A DNA stretch of 64,000 nt from Rahnella bruchi (GCF_003614975.1 NZ_QZWI01000009.1:140218-204217); one strand, 5' to 3'; shown: positions 31,733-43,779, counted from the stretch's first letter. The notes: a model not told the origin generated them from the sequence alone. Translations and numbers: made by a program.

Positions 31733-31753
31733 GGGTCACAAATGTGGCCCTTT
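31733..31753 (+). terminator. Probable terminator after msrA
   Basis: GGGTCAC and GTGGCCC form a 7-bp stem (one T-G pair) around AAAT, followed only by TTT. It is a weak terminator candidate, 53 bp after the msrA stop. Confidence 0.5.
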
Positions 31754-31908
31754 AAAACTATTTCTGGCGATTATCTTTGTTTTTCATCCTTACGCTTTTT
31801 TCTTCTGAACAGCTTTTTAGTCGTTCTAATAAAATGATGTTCATTTAAGCAACAAAAATAATGAGTGCCTTTCCCTGCCGGTTCAGCCCGGTGTTAAACG
31901 GATAGATT

Positions 31909-33261
31909 ATGTTAAACAGTATTTTACTGATTCTTTTACTTATCGCGATCAGTGCCTTTTTCTCGCTGTCTGAGATATCGCTGGCCGCTTCCCGCAAAAT
32001 AAAGCTTAAACAGTTGGCAGACGAAGGAAACGTCAATGCCTCCCGAGTAATGAAATTACAGGAAACGCCTGGCCTGTTCTTTACCGTGGTGCAGATTGGC
32101 CTGAATGCCGTCGCCATCCTCGGGGGTATCGTGGGTGATGCCGCATTCTCTCCTGCGTTTCAGACATTCTTTATTCGCTTCATGTCGCCAGAACTGGCGG
32201 ATCAAGTCAGCTTTATCTGTTCCTTCGTCCTGGTCACCAGCCTGTTCATCCTGTTTGCTGACCTCACACCGAAGCGCATCGGTATGATTTCACCTGAGTC
32301 GGTTGCCGTCCGTATAGTCAACCCGATGCGTTTCTGCCTGATGATTTGCCGCCCGATGGTGTGGTTCTTCAACGGAATGGCGAACATGATTTTCCGCCTG
32401 TTCAAACTGCCGATGGTACGTAATGACGACATTACGTCCGACGATATTTACGCCGTGTTTGAAGCCGGCGCGCTGGCGGGTGTACTGCGTAAGCAGGAAC
32501 ATGAACTGATTGAAAACGTCTTTGAACTCGAATCGCGTACCGTACCCTCTTCCATGACTTCGCGTGAAAGTGTGATTTATTTTGATCTGCGGGAAAGCGA
32601 AGAAAGCATTAAAGAGAAAATCGCCACTCATCCGCATTCGAAATTCCTGGTCTGCGACGGTCATATTGATCAGGTCGTGGGATATGTCGATTCCAAAGAC
32701 TTACTGAACCGCGTGCTGGGCAATCAGAGCTTAATGCTGAGCAGCGGTGTGCAAATCCGCAATGCGCTGATCGTACCCGATACGCTGACGCTTTCTGAAG
32801 CGCTGGAAAGCTTCAAAGCCGCGGGCGAAGACTTTGCGGTTATCCTCAACGAATATGCGCTGGTGGTCGGTATTATCACGCTCAATGACGTGATGACGAC
32901 GCTGATGGGCGATCTGGTCGGTCAGGGCATGGAAGAACAGATTGTGGCCCGTGATGAGCATTCATGGCTGATTGAAGGCGGTACGCCAATCGAAGATGTG
33001 ATGCGCGTGTTGCACATCGAAGAATTCCCGCAGTCCGGCAACTATGAAACCATCGGCGGCTTCATGATGTTTATGTTGCGTAAAATCCCGAAACGTACGG
33101 ACTTCGTGAAATTCTCAGGATACAAATTTGAAGTGGTGGATATCGACAGCTACAAGATTGATCAGCTACTGGTCACGCGTATTATCGATCAGCCTGCTAC
33201 CCCGCTGCTGCCTAAGACGCCGCAGGAAATTAAAGATGAGCAGAAGGCTCAGGCTCAGTAA
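31909..33261 (+). CDS. paeA: CNNM/CorC-type transporter PaeA (YtfL)
   Basis: A 450-residue inner-membrane protein: a CNNM transmembrane domain with four hydrophobic segments (about 1-200, including FFSLSEISLAASRK), a pair of CBS domains (about 210-340), and a C-terminal CorC_HlyC domain with the MRVLHIEEFPQ and GGFMMFMLRKIP strands. The E. coli orthologue, once ytfL, is described as a cadaverine and putrescine exporter that protects stationary cells. Older annotation calls it a hemolysin-like protein, which is misleading. It is followed by a strong terminator. Confidence 0.9.
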   Translation: MLNSILLILLLIAISAFFSLSEISLAASRKIKLKQLADEGNVNASRVMKLQETPGLFFTVVQIGLNAVAILGGIVGDAAFSPAFQTFFIRFMSPELADQVSFICSFVLVTSLFILFADLTPKRIGMISPESVAVRIVNPMRFCLMICRPMVWFFNGMANMIFRLFKLPMVRNDDITSDDIYAVFEAGALAGVLRKQEHELIENVFELESRTVPSSMTSRESVIYFDLRESEESIKEKIATHPHSKFLVCDGHIDQVVGYVDSKDLLNRVLGNQSLMLSSGVQIRNALIVPDTLTLSEALESFKAAGEDFAVILNEYALVVGIITLNDVMTTLMGDLVGQGMEEQIVARDEHSWLIEGGTPIEDVMRVLHIEEFPQSGNYETIGGFMMFMLRKIPKRTDFVKFSGYKFEVVDIDSYKIDQLLVTRIIDQPATPLLPKTPQEIKDEQKAQAQ

Positions 33262-33301
33262 ACTGTTCCTCAGTAAACACTTCTCAGATTCTGAAAACAC
33301 T

Positions 33302-33330
33302 AACGGCCCCATCGGGGGCCGTTTTTTTTT
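33302..33330 (+). terminator. Terminator after paeA
   Basis: AACGGCCCC and GGGGCCGTT pair around ATCG and are followed by nine T in total. Confidence 0.93.
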
Positions 33331-33369
33331 GCGCATGCTGCAAAATTGGCAGCGACAACACGCGGGGCT

Positions 33370-33576
33370 TTAACCCATTTCTGTCTGTAAATGCGTAACC
33401 TGACGGTTAACTTCAGACATCACGCTAAAGTGGCGCTTATCACGTACCTTAGGCAACAAGATCTTGCCTTGGTCGAATTCGAATGCGCCGACGTCCTTGA
33501 TATATAAACGTCCACGAAACAGTGTCTTAACGTACTTTGCGACTTTCATCGGATTGTAACGCTGGAAGATTCTCAT
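33370..33576 (-). CDS. ytfK: YtfK, small stringent-response modulator (DUF1107)
   Basis: A 68-residue protein starting [19 protein letters not shown], matching E. coli YtfK in length and nearly throughout; the longer frame to 33618 was rejected on this ground. E. coli YtfK binds SpoT and favours ppGpp build-up under phosphate and fatty-acid starvation. The ribosome-binding site is weak (GGAG is 12 nt away). It is convergent with paeA. Confidence 0.93.
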   Translation of the reverse strand: MRIFQRYNPMKVAKYVKTLFRGRLYIKDVGAFEFDQGKILLPKVRDKRHFSVMSEVNRQVTHLQTEMG

Positions 33577-33885
33577 TTTTCTATTGTTCTCCGTTAAATC
33601 ACTGCATGTAACGGCCACGTCGCAAGGCGACAGATACCGGTACAGAAAAGTGTATTGCAGTGAAGAGACCTATAACATAGCAGGGCAGTCAGGTATTGCC
33701 AGTGGATTTAACTGCTTTTACATTGCTTTTCAGTATTGTCTTAAGTCCTGACGTTCTGATGCAGTATAACCCTGCTTTATGTGGCAATTTTGTAACCAGC
33801 AACACAAATTTAACATTACAACAGGACAGACCACTTCAGCGATCCTATGATTGGCTGAACCGTTCTTTTGTGCCCCGGAGAATCT
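33577..33885. other. Divergent intergenic region ytfK-ytfJ
   Basis: 309 bp between divergent genes. It presumably holds both promoters. I see no clear consensus promoter, repeat or RNA in it, and the overlapping open frames have no start signals. Confidence 0.5.
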
Positions 33886-34443
33886 ATGCTTTTAAGAAGT
33901 CTTTTTGTGATCACTTTTGTGACATTTTCGTTTTTTGCTTCCGCCCATAATTTTAATCTGGGTCAGCGCCTGACTCCGGTCGGTGTAGACGACAAAGGCG
34001 AACTGAATGACGTCAATGACAGCTTCAGTTACAGCAAATGGAATGCTGCAAAACTGCCGGGAAAAGTCCGCATCGTCCAGCATATGGCGGGCAGAAGCAG
34101 TGCCAAAGCCCTGAACGAACCGCTGATCACCGCTATCCGGGCCGCGAATCTGCCGCATGACCGCTATCAGACCACCACTATCGTCAATACTGACGACGCC
34201 ATTATCGGCACCGGTATGTTTGTGCGTAAAAGCATTGAAAGCGGCAAACGTGAATTCCCGTGGTCGCAGGTGATTGTCGACAGCGACGGCGTGGTGAAAA
34301 AAGCATGGGAACTGCAACCGGAAAGTTCAGCGGTGGTGGTTCTGGATAAAAACGGGGTAATCAAATTCGCCAAAGACGGTCAGTTATCGCCGCAGGAAAT
34401 TCAGCAGGTAATTACGCTGGTGGATCAGCTGGTCAAAGAATAG
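33886..34443 (+). CDS. ytfJ: YtfJ, periplasmic thioredoxin-fold protein
   Basis: A 185-residue exported protein counted from the ATG at 33886, five nt after CCGGAG. The signal peptide is about 1-20, cut after FASA. The YtfJ family keeps a thioredoxin-like fold but lacks a CxxC pair here. Conserved segments are IVQHMAGR, LPHDRYQTTTIVNTDDA and SAVVVLDKNG. The function is unproven. It is followed by a bidirectional terminator and the convergent cysQ. Confidence 0.92.
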   Translation: MLLRSLFVITFVTFSFFASAHNFNLGQRLTPVGVDDKGELNDVNDSFSYSKWNAAKLPGKVRIVQHMAGRSSAKALNEPLITAIRAANLPHDRYQTTTIVNTDDAIIGTGMFVRKSIESGKREFPWSQVIVDSDGVVKKAWELQPESSAVVVLDKNGVIKFAKDGQLSPQEIQQVITLVDQLVKE

Positions 34444-34450
34444 AGCGTCA

Positions 34451-34477
34451 AAAACCCGGTCGCAAAACCGGGGTTTT
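34451..34477. terminator. Bidirectional terminator ytfJ/cysQ
   Basis: AAAACCCGG and CCGGGGTTTT pair, with one bulged base, around a short A-rich loop. It sits between convergent genes. Confidence 0.7.
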
Positions 34478-34480
34478 GCA

Positions 34481-35227
34481 TCAGAACAGAGAGACCCGGA
34501 AGCCCGGATTCAGGAAGGATTCGCGTGGCGTGTAGGTCAGGGTCTGACCTTGCCAGTCATGCACTTGCGCACCCGCCGCCAGCGCAACCGCATGGCCCGC
34601 ACCGGTATCCCAAATGTTGGTTGGCCCGAAGCGCGGATACAACTGCGCAGCACCTTCCGCAACCAGACAAAATTTCAGCGACGAACCAATCGCCACCGTC
34701 TGATGCTCGCCCAGCTGTGCCAGATAATCCTGCAATTCAGGGTCGTTGCTGAAATGCGAACGGCTGACAACCACCAGCGGCGGATGCGCCTCTTTCACTT
34801 CAATCTGCTGACGCGCGCCCTGCTCTTCCTTCCAGGCTTTACCTTCCGCTGCGCTGTACATCACTTTGGTTACCGGCACATACACCACGCCGAGCACCGG
34901 AATACCGTCTTCTATCAGAGCGATATTCACCGTGAATTCGCCGTTACGCTTGAGGAATTCTTTGGTGCCATCAAGCGGATCGACCAGCCAGTAGCGCGTC
35001 CAGTTCTGACGTTCGCTCCAGCTTTGTGGATCTTCTTCTGACAGCATTGGTGTTTGCGGATCCAGATTTTTCAGGCCCGCTTTAATCACGTTATGTGCTG
35101 CGATATCGGCGGCAGTCACCGGCGAATCATCCTGTTTATGACGCGCATCCAGCGGCTGCTCGCCGTCGTACACCGCCATGATCGCATCACCCGCTTCGCG
35201 CGCTAACTGACAAATTTTCTCTAACAT
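34481..35227 (-). CDS. cysQ: 3'(2'),5'-bisphosphate nucleotidase
   Basis: Converts adenosine 3',5'-bisphosphate (PAP), a by-product of sulfate assimilation, to AMP. The 248 residues have the inositol-phosphatase-fold metal site: E64-E65 in [15 protein letters not shown] with D83 and D86, and [10 protein letters not shown] near 209. It is lithium-sensitive in the family. It lies divergent from cpdB, another nucleotide phosphatase, as in E. coli. Confidence 0.97.
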   Translation of the reverse strand: MLEKICQLAREAGDAIMAVYDGEQPLDARHKQDDSPVTAADIAAHNVIKAGLKNLDPQTPMLSEEDPQSWSERQNWTRYWLVDPLDGTKEFLKRNGEFTVNIALIEDGIPVLGVVYVPVTKVMYSAAEGKAWKEEQGARQQIEVKEAHPPLVVVSRSHFSNDPELQDYLAQLGEHQTVAIGSSLKFCLVAEGAAQLYPRFGPTNIWDTGAGHAVALAAGAQVHDWQGQTLTYTPRESFLNPGFRVSLF

Positions 35228-35426
35228 CTTTTACCTCAATGCTTTGATTCTCATTTCTCAAGCCTAGTTTTTTTTGCCCGGAATAGCCATCCCGTAATGC
35301 TAAAGCCGCATAAAACCGTTACATCTCACATTTATTTATGACAACTGGTTACATTCTCAGCGAATTTTGAGATACATATCCGGTTTTTCTTTTCCGGGCA
35401 TCATCCCTTTCTCTGGAGGCAAGGCA

Positions 35427-37376
35427 ATGAATAAGCGTCATCTGACGTTATCCCTGCTGGCGACACTGACGGCCGCATCCGTTCAGGCGTCACAGGTGGA
35501 TCTGCGCATCATGGAAACCACGGATCTTCACAGCAACATGATGGACTTCGATTACTACAAAGATAAACCGACCGATAAGTTTGGACTGGTGCGTACCGCC
35601 AGCCTGATCCACGCGGCGCGTAACGAAGTCACCAACTCCGTATTAGTCGATAACGGCGACATCATTCAGGGCAGCCCGCTGGGCGATTATATGGCGGCTA
35701 AAGGCCTGAAACAGGGCGATGTTCATCCGGTGTATCTGGCGATGAACACGCTTAATTACGCGGTGGGTAACCTGGGCAACCACGAATTTAACTACGGTCT
35801 GGATTATCTGAAAAAAGCACTGGCCGGGGCGAAATTCCCTTATGTGAATGCCAACGTCATTGACGATAAAACCGGAAAACCGCTGTTCACTCCGTTCCTT
35901 ATCACCGACAACTCCGTGAAAGACCGCGACGGCAAAACCCATAATCTGCGCATCGGGTATATCGGTTTTGTGCCGCCGCAAATCATGGTCTGGGACAAAG
36001 CCAACTTGCAGGGCAAAGTCACCGTCGCTGATATTACTGAAACCGCTAAAAAGTGGATCCCGGAAATGCGCAAACAAGGCGCCGACATTATTGTCGCCAT
36101 TCCGCACTCAGGTCTGTCCGGTGACCCGTACAAAACCATGGCAGAGAACTCGGTCTATTACCTGAGTCAGGTAAAAGGCATCGACGCGATTATGTTCGGC
36201 CATGCGCATGCTGTTTTCCCGAGTGAGGAATTTGCCAACATCAAAGGGGCGGACATCAAACAAGGCACGCTCAATGGCGTTCCTGCTGTGATGCCGGGCA
36301 TGTGGGGCGACCATCTGGGCGTCGTCGATATGGTGCTCAGTAACGATGGCGGCCACTGGAAAGTTGAAACGGCCAAAGCCGAAGCGCGCCCGATTTACGA
36401 CAAAGAGCATAAAAAATCGCTGGCGGCAGAAGATCAGGATTTAGTCAAAGTTCTGGCACCGTCACATGATGCCACGCGCGAGTTTGTCAGCAAGCCGATC
36501 GGCAAATCTAACGACAACATGTACAGCTATCTGGCACTGGTTCAGGACGACCCGACGGTACAAATCGTCAATAACGCGCAAAAGGCCTATACCGAGCATT
36601 TCATTCAGGGCGATCCGGATTTAGCCGATTTGCCGGTACTATCTGCGGCAGCGCCGTTCAAAGTCGGTGGGCGTAAAAACGATCCGGCCAGCTTTGTGGA
36701 AGTGGAAAAAGGTGATCTGACCTTCCGTAATGCGGCAGACTTGTATCTGTATCCGAACACGCTGGTGGTCATGAAAGTCACCGGGCAGGAAGTGAAAGAC
36801 TGGCTGGAATGCTCCGCCGGGCAGTTTAATCAGATTGATGTGAACAGCACTAAACCGCAGTCGCTGATTAACTGGGACGGTTTCCGTACTTATAACTTTG
36901 ACGTGATCGACGGCGTGAATTATCAGATTGATGTCAGTCAGCCAGCGAAATTCGACGGCGAATGTACGCTGATCAATAAAGATGCCGAACGCATCAAAAA
37001 TCTGACCTACAACGGTAACCCGATTGATCTGAAAGCGACGTTCCTGGTCGTCACGAATAACTACCGTGCATACGGGGGTAAATTCGCAGGCACCGGCGAT
37101 AAGCATATTGCTTTCGCATCACCGGATGAAAACCGTTCAGTCGTGGCGGCGTATATCAGCGCTGAAACCAAAAAAGCCGGTGCGGTTACCCCGACCGCGG
37201 ATAACAACTGGAAGCTGGCCCCAATCAAAGCTTCGCAGCCTCTCGATATTCGTTTCGAAACGTCGCCTGGCGATAAAGCCGCAACCTTTATCAAAACCCA
37301 CGCTCAGTATCCGATGACGGCCAAAGGCCCGGACGCTGTCGGTTTCGAAATTTATCAGGTCGATTTGCAAAAATAA
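35427..37376 (+). CDS. cpdB: 2',3'-cyclic-nucleotide 2'-phosphodiesterase/3'-nucleotidase
   Basis: A periplasmic enzyme that opens 2',3'-cyclic nucleotides and removes the 3'-phosphate, allowing growth on external nucleotides. The ATG at 35427, eight nt after GGAGG, gives 649 residues with a signal peptide of 19 (cut after SVQA). The metallophosphatase domain has [23 protein letters not shown] and the GHAHA motif. The C-terminal 5'-nucleotidase domain binds the base. A terminator follows. Confidence 0.97.
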   Translation: MNKRHLTLSLLATLTAASVQASQVDLRIMETTDLHSNMMDFDYYKDKPTDKFGLVRTASLIHAARNEVTNSVLVDNGDIIQGSPLGDYMAAKGLKQGDVHPVYLAMNTLNYAVGNLGNHEFNYGLDYLKKALAGAKFPYVNANVIDDKTGKPLFTPFLITDNSVKDRDGKTHNLRIGYIGFVPPQIMVWDKANLQGKVTVADITETAKKWIPEMRKQGADIIVAIPHSGLSGDPYKTMAENSVYYLSQVKGIDAIMFGHAHAVFPSEEFANIKGADIKQGTLNGVPAVMPGMWGDHLGVVDMVLSNDGGHWKVETAKAEARPIYDKEHKKSLAAEDQDLVKVLAPSHDATREFVSKPIGKSNDNMYSYLALVQDDPTVQIVNNAQKAYTEHFIQGDPDLADLPVLSAAAPFKVGGRKNDPASFVEVEKGDLTFRNAADLYLYPNTLVVMKVTGQEVKDWLECSAGQFNQIDVNSTKPQSLINWDGFRTYNFDVIDGVNYQIDVSQPAKFDGECTLINKDAERIKNLTYNGNPIDLKATFLVVTNNYRAYGGKFAGTGDKHIAFASPDENRSVVAAYISAETKKAGAVTPTADNNWKLAPIKASQPLDIRFETSPGDKAATFIKTHAQYPMTAKGPDAVGFEIYQVDLQK

Positions 37377-37392
37377 ACAGAGATTCAGACGT

Positions 37393-37418
37393 AAAAAAGG
37401 GCGCATACGCGCCCTTTT
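37393..37418. terminator. Bidirectional terminator cpdB/fklB
   Basis: AAAAGGGCGC and GCGCCCTTTT pair around ATAC between convergent genes. Confidence 0.88.
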
Positions 37419-37440
37419 CATTTCTGTATTCTAAAGAGAA

Positions 37441-38061
37441 TTACAGAATTTCCAGCAGCTCAACTTCGAAGATAAGCGCGCTGTATGGAGGGATGGAAGC
37501 ACCCGCACCACGTTCGCCATAAGCCAGGTTATGAGGGATGTAAAGCTCCCACTTAGAACCGACTGGCATCAGAGTCAGTGCTTCGATCCAACCTGCGATC
37601 ACACCGTTAACAGGGAATTCAGCTGGCTCGCCACGCTGTACGGAGCTGTCGAACACGGTACCGTCGATCAGTTTACCGGTGTAGTGAACGCGTACACGAT
37701 CCTGACGCCCCGGGATGGTGCCTTCGCCCTGAGTGATAACAGAGAATTGCAGACCAGACTCGGTGCTGCTCACGCCTTCGCGCTGTGCATTTGCAGCCAG
37801 GAATTCCTGACCCTGAACAGCCAGTGCTTCCTGACGTTCACGACGGACAGCGTCAGCACGTTCGTGGACTTCACGCAGTGCGCGGTGAACCACATCAACA
37901 GGAACGGCTGGCGTATTCCCTTCCAGCGCGTCGCGTAAGCCTGCCAGCAGTGCGTCAGGCTCTAAGCCCTGCAAACCTGATTCTTGCAACTGTTGACCGA
38001 CCTGCAGGCCGATACCGTAACTTGCCTGCGCTTCTACGCTGTCAAATGAAGGGGTAGTCAT
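37441..38061 (-). CDS. fklB: FKBP-type peptidyl-prolyl isomerase FklB (FKBP22)
   Basis: A 206-residue cytoplasmic isomerase. The N-terminal helical dimerisation domain (about 1-100) and the FKBP fold (about 112-206) are both complete. Active-site residues lie in [28 protein letters not shown] and [13 protein letters not shown]. It has no signal peptide. AAGGAA precedes the ATG. It is divergent from ytfB, the E. coli order. Confidence 0.97.
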   Translation of the reverse strand: MTTPSFDSVEAQASYGIGLQVGQQLQESGLQGLEPDALLAGLRDALEGNTPAVPVDVVHRALREVHERADAVRRERQEALAVQGQEFLAANAQREGVSSTESGLQFSVITQGEGTIPGRQDRVRVHYTGKLIDGTVFDSSVQRGEPAEFPVNGVIAGWIEALTLMPVGSKWELYIPHNLAYGERGAGASIPPYSALIFEVELLEIL

Positions 38062-38316
38062 GAAATTTCCTTAGCTCTTAAAAATGTCGAAGGCGCAGCA
38101 TAGCAGTGCAACGCTTTTGGGTAAAATCCTCTGTGAGGCAACATGACAGCAGGCGCAGTTCCTTCCCCTTTTCGGGAAATTTTTCGTATTTGACGCCATT
38201 TAACCTGTCGTTTGGGTGATATTTGTGCTTTGTCCCTTTCCGCATCAAGCAGTTAAACAGCTATACTAGGCAGCAACAGCCAGTAGAAATTGCGTCAGTT
38301 AACAAGAGAGGTCGTC

Positions 38317-39027
38317 ATGGGCAGAATCCCGCCCAGGAGAAGGAAAGCCATCCGTATTTACCAACCCATGTTGAGATCCTGGATTGCCATTATGAAAAGG
38401 CCATTGCGAGACACGACAGCACAGAGCGAAAGTGAAAGCGAAATTCAGGAAAGCGTCGCCGCTGAAACTGAAAAGCCAGCGGCAAGCCGGGGCAAAACGC
38501 TGTTCACTAAAGTCTGGCATCTGAGTGACGATTTTAACTGGATGTCGCCACTGCCTTATGCGCATCGTCGCGGCATTATTCTTGCGGTGCTGGTGATCCT
38601 TCTGGCACTGCTGTGGCCTTATACGCCTGAAAATACCTATGCCCCTTCGCAGCCGCAACAGCCTGCCAGCATTCCGATGCAAGCGGATTTGCGTAATGAT
38701 CAGGGTCGTACCACGCAGATGGCGCAGCCGGATCCGGTTCAGCCGCAAAGTAATGACAACAGCGGCGCATGGCGCAGCTATCAGGTGCAATCTGGTCAGA
38801 CACTGGCGCAGTTGTTTCGCGATAACAATCTGGCGGTCAATGATGTGTTTTCGATGGCAAGGGTTGAAGGCGCGGACAAGCCGCTGAGTACGCTAAAAAC
38901 CGGTCAGGAAGTGAAGATTCAACGTGACGCACAGGGTGTGGTCACTGCTTTGCAGGTGACGACAGAGCAAAACGTCACGGTGACATTTACGCGTCAGCCA
39001 GACGGCAGTTTCCAGCGCAGTAACTGA
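38317..39027 (+). CDS. ytfB: YtfB, OapA-family cell-division/cell-surface protein
   Basis: A 236-residue single-pass inner-membrane protein from the ATG at 38317, five nt after GAGG. Segments are a basic N-terminus, a cytoplasmic helix region with TKVWHLSDDFNWMSPLP, a membrane helix at about 83-102, a Pro/Gln-rich periplasmic linker, and a C-terminal LysM-like OapA domain (WRSYQVQSGQTLAQLFRDNNL to the end). E. coli YtfB binds glycan and localises to the division septum. The N-terminus is longer than in E. coli (212 residues). Confidence 0.88.
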   Translation: MGRIPPRRRKAIRIYQPMLRSWIAIMKRPLRDTTAQSESESEIQESVAAETEKPAASRGKTLFTKVWHLSDDFNWMSPLPYAHRRGIILAVLVILLALLWPYTPENTYAPSQPQQPASIPMQADLRNDQGRTTQMAQPDPVQPQSNDNSGAWRSYQVQSGQTLAQLFRDNNLAVNDVFSMARVEGADKPLSTLKTGQEVKIQRDAQGVVTALQVTTEQNVTVTFTRQPDGSFQRSN

Positions 39028-39079
39028 TCACTGTTGCAAACAACGCCTTATCTCTGCGTTTCCCAAACGCAGAAAAGCA

Positions 39080-39104
39080 AAACGCCGGCACATGGCCGGC
39101 GTTT
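39080..39104. terminator. Terminator between ytfB and rplI
   Basis: A 10-bp perfect stem (AAACGCCGGC/GCCGGCGTTT) stands between the convergent ytfB and rplI. T-tracts are short on both strands. Confidence 0.75.
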
Positions 39105-39125
39105 CACAGGTTAACTTCAGCGCTA

Positions 39126-39590
<465 letters not shown>

Positions 39591-39616
39591 TCAAAGTCGT
39601 TAATAGACAGTGCCGA

Positions 39617-40166
<550 letters not shown>

Positions 40167-40171
40167 GGCAA

Positions 40172-40655
<484 letters not shown>

Positions 40656-40663
40656 GACGCGCA

Positions 40664-40692
40664 ATTATATGTACAGCCTGTGGGAAACTCAA
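40664..40692 (-). promoter_or_regulatory. Sigma-70 promoter of the rpsF operon
   Basis: On the minus strand, TTGAGT and a perfect TATAAT are separated by 17 bp, followed by the GC-rich discriminator TGCGCG. It lies about 100 nt before rpsF. Confidence 0.75.
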
Positions 40693-40714
40693 GGAGAAAG
40701 GCAGATTAATTTCT

Positions 40715-41464
40715 CTACAGCTTTGCAGCGAAGAATGCGGTGGCTTCTTTCAGCGCATGAACCGAAACTTTATGCTTCGCACCGGGCTCTGCTATGAACG
40801 TCAGATGGGTATCTGCGCCGCTGTCTGCCAGTTCCTCACGCAACCGCTGGCTTTCAGCAAAAGGCACCACATCATCTTCTTCGCCATGCCAGACAAACAA
40901 GGGAATATCGGCGATTAACGCCGTTTTTCCGCCAATATCCAGACTCAGTAGAGGCGCGACTTCGCGTTCAAATACGTCACGCTGCACGATACCGCCCGCG
41001 TTGAAAGCCGGGAATAGATGATTCGATAAACGGGCGAAATAGCCCGACCCCATCAGGTTCGCCGCCGCTTTCACCCACGGAAATTTCACCAGCGCCGCCA
41101 TGGTGGTCATTCCCCCCATCGACACTCCGCCGACGCCTAAACGCAACGGATCCGCCAGACCGCGCCCGACAAACACGTCTTTCAGTACAGCCAGCTCATC
41201 AATGTTGTTTTGTAAAATGCCCCAGAAATTCGCCACAGTTCTGGCATCGTCTTTTTCTGCGCGGGCACCATGCATTAATGCATCAGGTAGGATCACGCGA
41301 AAGCCCACCTGGGCCAGCGTATAGCCGAAATAGGAATAAATTTCTTTGGACGACAGAAAACCATGATAGAAAAAAATCGTCGGCAGCTGTTGCTGGTACT
41401 GTCCGGCGGGTACGGCGTGGATCACCTGGATGCCTTCAACGTTTTCTTCATACATCTCTACCAT
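40715..41464 (-). CDS. yjfP: YjfP, alpha/beta-hydrolase esterase
   Basis: A 249-residue hydrolase, the same length as E. coli YjfP, an esterase on short acyl chains. The oxyanion region is FFYHGFLSSK near 31-40. The nucleophile elbow is GVSMGG, with the serine near 115. An acid in WHGEEDDVVP and a histidine in AKHKVSV near the C-terminus complete the triad. The physiological substrate is unknown. It is divergent from the second chemoreceptor. Confidence 0.88.
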   Translation of the reverse strand: MVEMYEENVEGIQVIHAVPAGQYQQQLPTIFFYHGFLSSKEIYSYFGYTLAQVGFRVILPDALMHGARAEKDDARTVANFWGILQNNIDELAVLKDVFVGRGLADPLRLGVGGVSMGGMTTMAALVKFPWVKAAANLMGSGYFARLSNHLFPAFNAGGIVQRDVFEREVAPLLSLDIGGKTALIADIPLFVWHGEEDDVVPFAESQRLREELADSGADTHLTFIAEPGAKHKVSVHALKEATAFFAAKL

Positions 41465-41638
41465 CGTGTATTCCCCTGCACGTTTAGAAAAATTATGGCC
41501 TCACTGTATTCTGACATTCTACGGGTCTGGGAACCGGCGACCACTCCCTTTTTCGTATAAATTATAACCCGTTATACTCAGTTCTCTTTTTTCTGAGCAT
41601 TGCCCTTAATTCAAATTCACATATTTATGTTTATTTCC

Positions 41639-41652
41639 TTGATTTGGATCAA
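41639..41652. promoter_or_regulatory. Perfect FNR box upstream of the second chemoreceptor
   Basis: TTGATTTGGATCAA matches the FNR consensus TTGAT-N4-ATCAA at all ten conserved bases. It is 91 bp before the chemoreceptor start and 175 bp from yjfP. It predicts oxygen-dependent control of one or both genes. Confidence 0.65.
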
Positions 41653-41685
41653 TTTATATTGAAATAAACAGTTACATTTGATCAT

Positions 41686-41712
41686 TAATCCTTTCCCGTT
41701 TTCCGCCGTTAG
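41686..41712 (+). promoter_or_regulatory. Weak sigma-28-like promoter for the second chemoreceptor
   Basis: TAATCCTT and GCCGTTAG are 11 bp apart, matching the flagellar consensus at five of eight and six of eight bases. It is 31 nt before the start codon. The match is much weaker than that of the first chemoreceptor and could be chance. Confidence 0.3.
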
Positions 41713-41742
41713 TGCGCTATCAGAAGCTAACGGAAAAATCCC

Positions 41743-43692
41743 ATGAAAACGTCATCAAAACGCGCATTTCGCAGCTGGAGCATTGGCGCAAAACTGGCCA
41801 GCATCGCCTCTTTGCTGGTCGGTTCGTTATTTATTATTTTCACTTTGTCACTGACTCACTCCGCCGGTAAACAGGTGAATGAGCTCGCCGTCAATGCCAT
41901 TTCCGAACAGGTGACCGGCGTGGTCGACATGATTGAAATGTACAACGCCAGCCTGAATGCCGAGGTGGATAGCTATACGCGACTGTTCAGCCATTTTCTG
42001 CCAGAGAATTTCGAACTCGATACTGCCAGTCCGGTGATGGTCGGCGAACAGTCCTCGCCGGTGATTAAAGCAGGCGGCACACCGCTGAATCTCGACAGTA
42101 AAATCCCCGATGATTTTCTGGCCCGCACCGGCGCAATTTCTACGGTATTCGCACGCCGCGGCGATGATTTTATTCGCGTGACCACCTCGCTGAAAAAGCA
42201 GGATGGCAACCGCGCCATCGGGACTCTGCTCGACAATACCAGTCCGGCCTACGCGCAGATTATGACCGGACAATCCTTCAGCGGTCTGGCGACATTGTTC
42301 GGCAAAAAATACATCACCAAATATCAGCCGGTGCGCGACGCACAGGGCAGCGTGATTGGCATTTTGTTCGTGGGTGTGGATATCACTAAAGAATACGCCG
42401 ACATGCGGTCCAAAATACTTTCCAAGCGGATTGGTGAACAGGGGTATTTCTTTGTGCTCAACAGTGCGCCGGGGAAAGATCTCGGTAAATATCTGGTACA
42501 TGCGACAGACGAAGGGAAAACGCCTGCCTGGCCTGAAGGAGAGCTGCAACAGGTGATGGCGCAACCGAACGGTCAGCATGAATACACCGATACTGCCAGC
42601 CATCACCAGCAATTTATGGTGTATGCGAATGTACCCGCCTGGCACTGGGTGGTCGTCGGCAGCACTGATAAAGACAGCCTGATGGAGCAGGTGAACAACA
42701 CCCGCAATCATTTCCTGCTGATAAGCCTGCTGGCGCTGGCCTGTTTTGCAGCGCTGTTCATCTGGCTGACGCGCAAACTGGTCAGCCGCCCGCTCAGCGA
42801 CGTGGTACATATCGCCCAACAATATGCCAGCGGTGACCTGCGCGCGCGGGCTGAAACCCGGCGTATCGATGAAATTGGTGCCCTGATGCATGCGATCGAC
42901 GGTATCGGCCACGGGCTGGAGAAAATTGTCGGAGAGGTACGCCAGGTTTCGTCGGAAATCATGCTCAACACCCAGGGACTGGCGCATGACAGCGAGCAGA
43001 TCAATCAGCAGATTGGCACGCAGGCCAGCAGTCTCGAAGAAACGTCAGCCAGCATGGAGCAGATCACCGCCACCGTACAAAATACGGCAGACAACGCCAC
43101 GCAGGCGACTCAGCTGGTGCAGCAGACCGACAAAGCCGCTACCGTCGGTGCCGATGCGGTGAATCAGTCGGTTGAAAGTATGGAGGCCATTAAGCACGCC
43201 TCAACGCGCATTGCGGATATCACCACAGTTATCGAAGGTATCGCCTTCCAGACCAATATTCTTGCGCTCAACGCCGCGGTAGAAGCCGCCAGAGCCGGTG
43301 AACATGGCCGTGGCTTTGCGGTTGTCGCCTCGGAAGTCCGGGCCCTGGCGCAGCGTAGTTCCAATGCGGTGAAAGAGATCGAAACGCTGGTCGCCGACTC
43401 CCTGAGCAAAGTTGAAGACGGACACCAGAGTGCCGCCAAAACGCAGGCGAATATGAGCGACATTTTGCAGGGGATCCGTCAGGTGAAAGTGCTGATGAGC
43501 GATATCGACGTGGCATCACACGAACAGTCTTCCGGTATTTCGCAGGTGAATATTGCCATTATGCAGATTGGGAAAGCGACGCAGGAAAACGCCACACTGG
43601 TGGAAAATTCACAGCAAACCGCGGCGGCACTCAGCGAGCAAGGGCGTCACCTCTCCCAGCTGGTCAGCGTCTTTAAAATTTCCGAACGGTAA
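41743..43692 (+). CDS. Methyl-accepting chemotaxis protein, Cache-type ligand domain
   Basis: A 649-residue inner-membrane chemoreceptor. Helix 1 (about 16-37) and helix 2 (about 322-343) flank a periplasmic sensor of some 280 residues. The sensor is a Cache (Cache_3-Cache_2) type, seen in [29 protein letters not shown] and the second half [20 protein letters not shown] (about 344-395) and a standard signalling domain follow, with tip [19 protein letters not shown] near 502-520. There is no CheR-binding pentapeptide at the end (VFKISER). Cache receptors of this type often sense small organic acids; the ligand here is unknown. An FNR box lies upstream. Confidence 0.93.
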   Translation: MKTSSKRAFRSWSIGAKLASIASLLVGSLFIIFTLSLTHSAGKQVNELAVNAISEQVTGVVDMIEMYNASLNAEVDSYTRLFSHFLPENFELDTASPVMVGEQSSPVIKAGGTPLNLDSKIPDDFLARTGAISTVFARRGDDFIRVTTSLKKQDGNRAIGTLLDNTSPAYAQIMTGQSFSGLATLFGKKYITKYQPVRDAQGSVIGILFVGVDITKEYADMRSKILSKRIGEQGYFFVLNSAPGKDLGKYLVHATDEGKTPAWPEGELQQVMAQPNGQHEYTDTASHHQQFMVYANVPAWHWVVVGSTDKDSLMEQVNNTRNHFLLISLLALACFAALFIWLTRKLVSRPLSDVVHIAQQYASGDLRARAETRRIDEIGALMHAIDGIGHGLEKIVGEVRQVSSEIMLNTQGLAHDSEQINQQIGTQASSLEETSASMEQITATVQNTADNATQATQLVQQTDKAATVGADAVNQSVESMEAIKHASTRIADITTVIEGIAFQTNILALNAAVEAARAGEHGRGFAVVASEVRALAQRSSNAVKEIETLVADSLSKVEDGHQSAAKTQANMSDILQGIRQVKVLMSDIDVASHEQSSGISQVNIAIMQIGKATQENATLVENSQQTAAALSEQGRHLSQLVSVFKISER

Positions 43693-43738
43693 AACGTGGA
43701 TCGCGCGGCAATTAACACCGTGCGCACTCGCCAGCAGA

Positions 43739-43779
43739 CCGGTGAAAGGGCTACACTCAGACTATCGCCCCTTTACCGG
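43739..43779 (+). promoter_or_regulatory. Leader hairpin in front of bsmA
   Basis: CCGGTGAAAGGGC and GCCCCTTTACCGG pair over 12 of 13 positions around 15 nt. The stem ends 8 nt before the bsmA ATG, where the ribosome-binding site should be, and no good SD lies outside it. No T-run follows, so it is not an ordinary terminator of the preceding gene. Confidence 0.5.

Noticed and set aside
41848..42987. A 379-codon open frame antisense to the second chemoreceptor gene
   Set aside because: It lies wholly inside a well-conserved chemoreceptor gene on the other strand. Its product has no recognisable domain, and long antisense frames are common in GC-balanced coding DNA.
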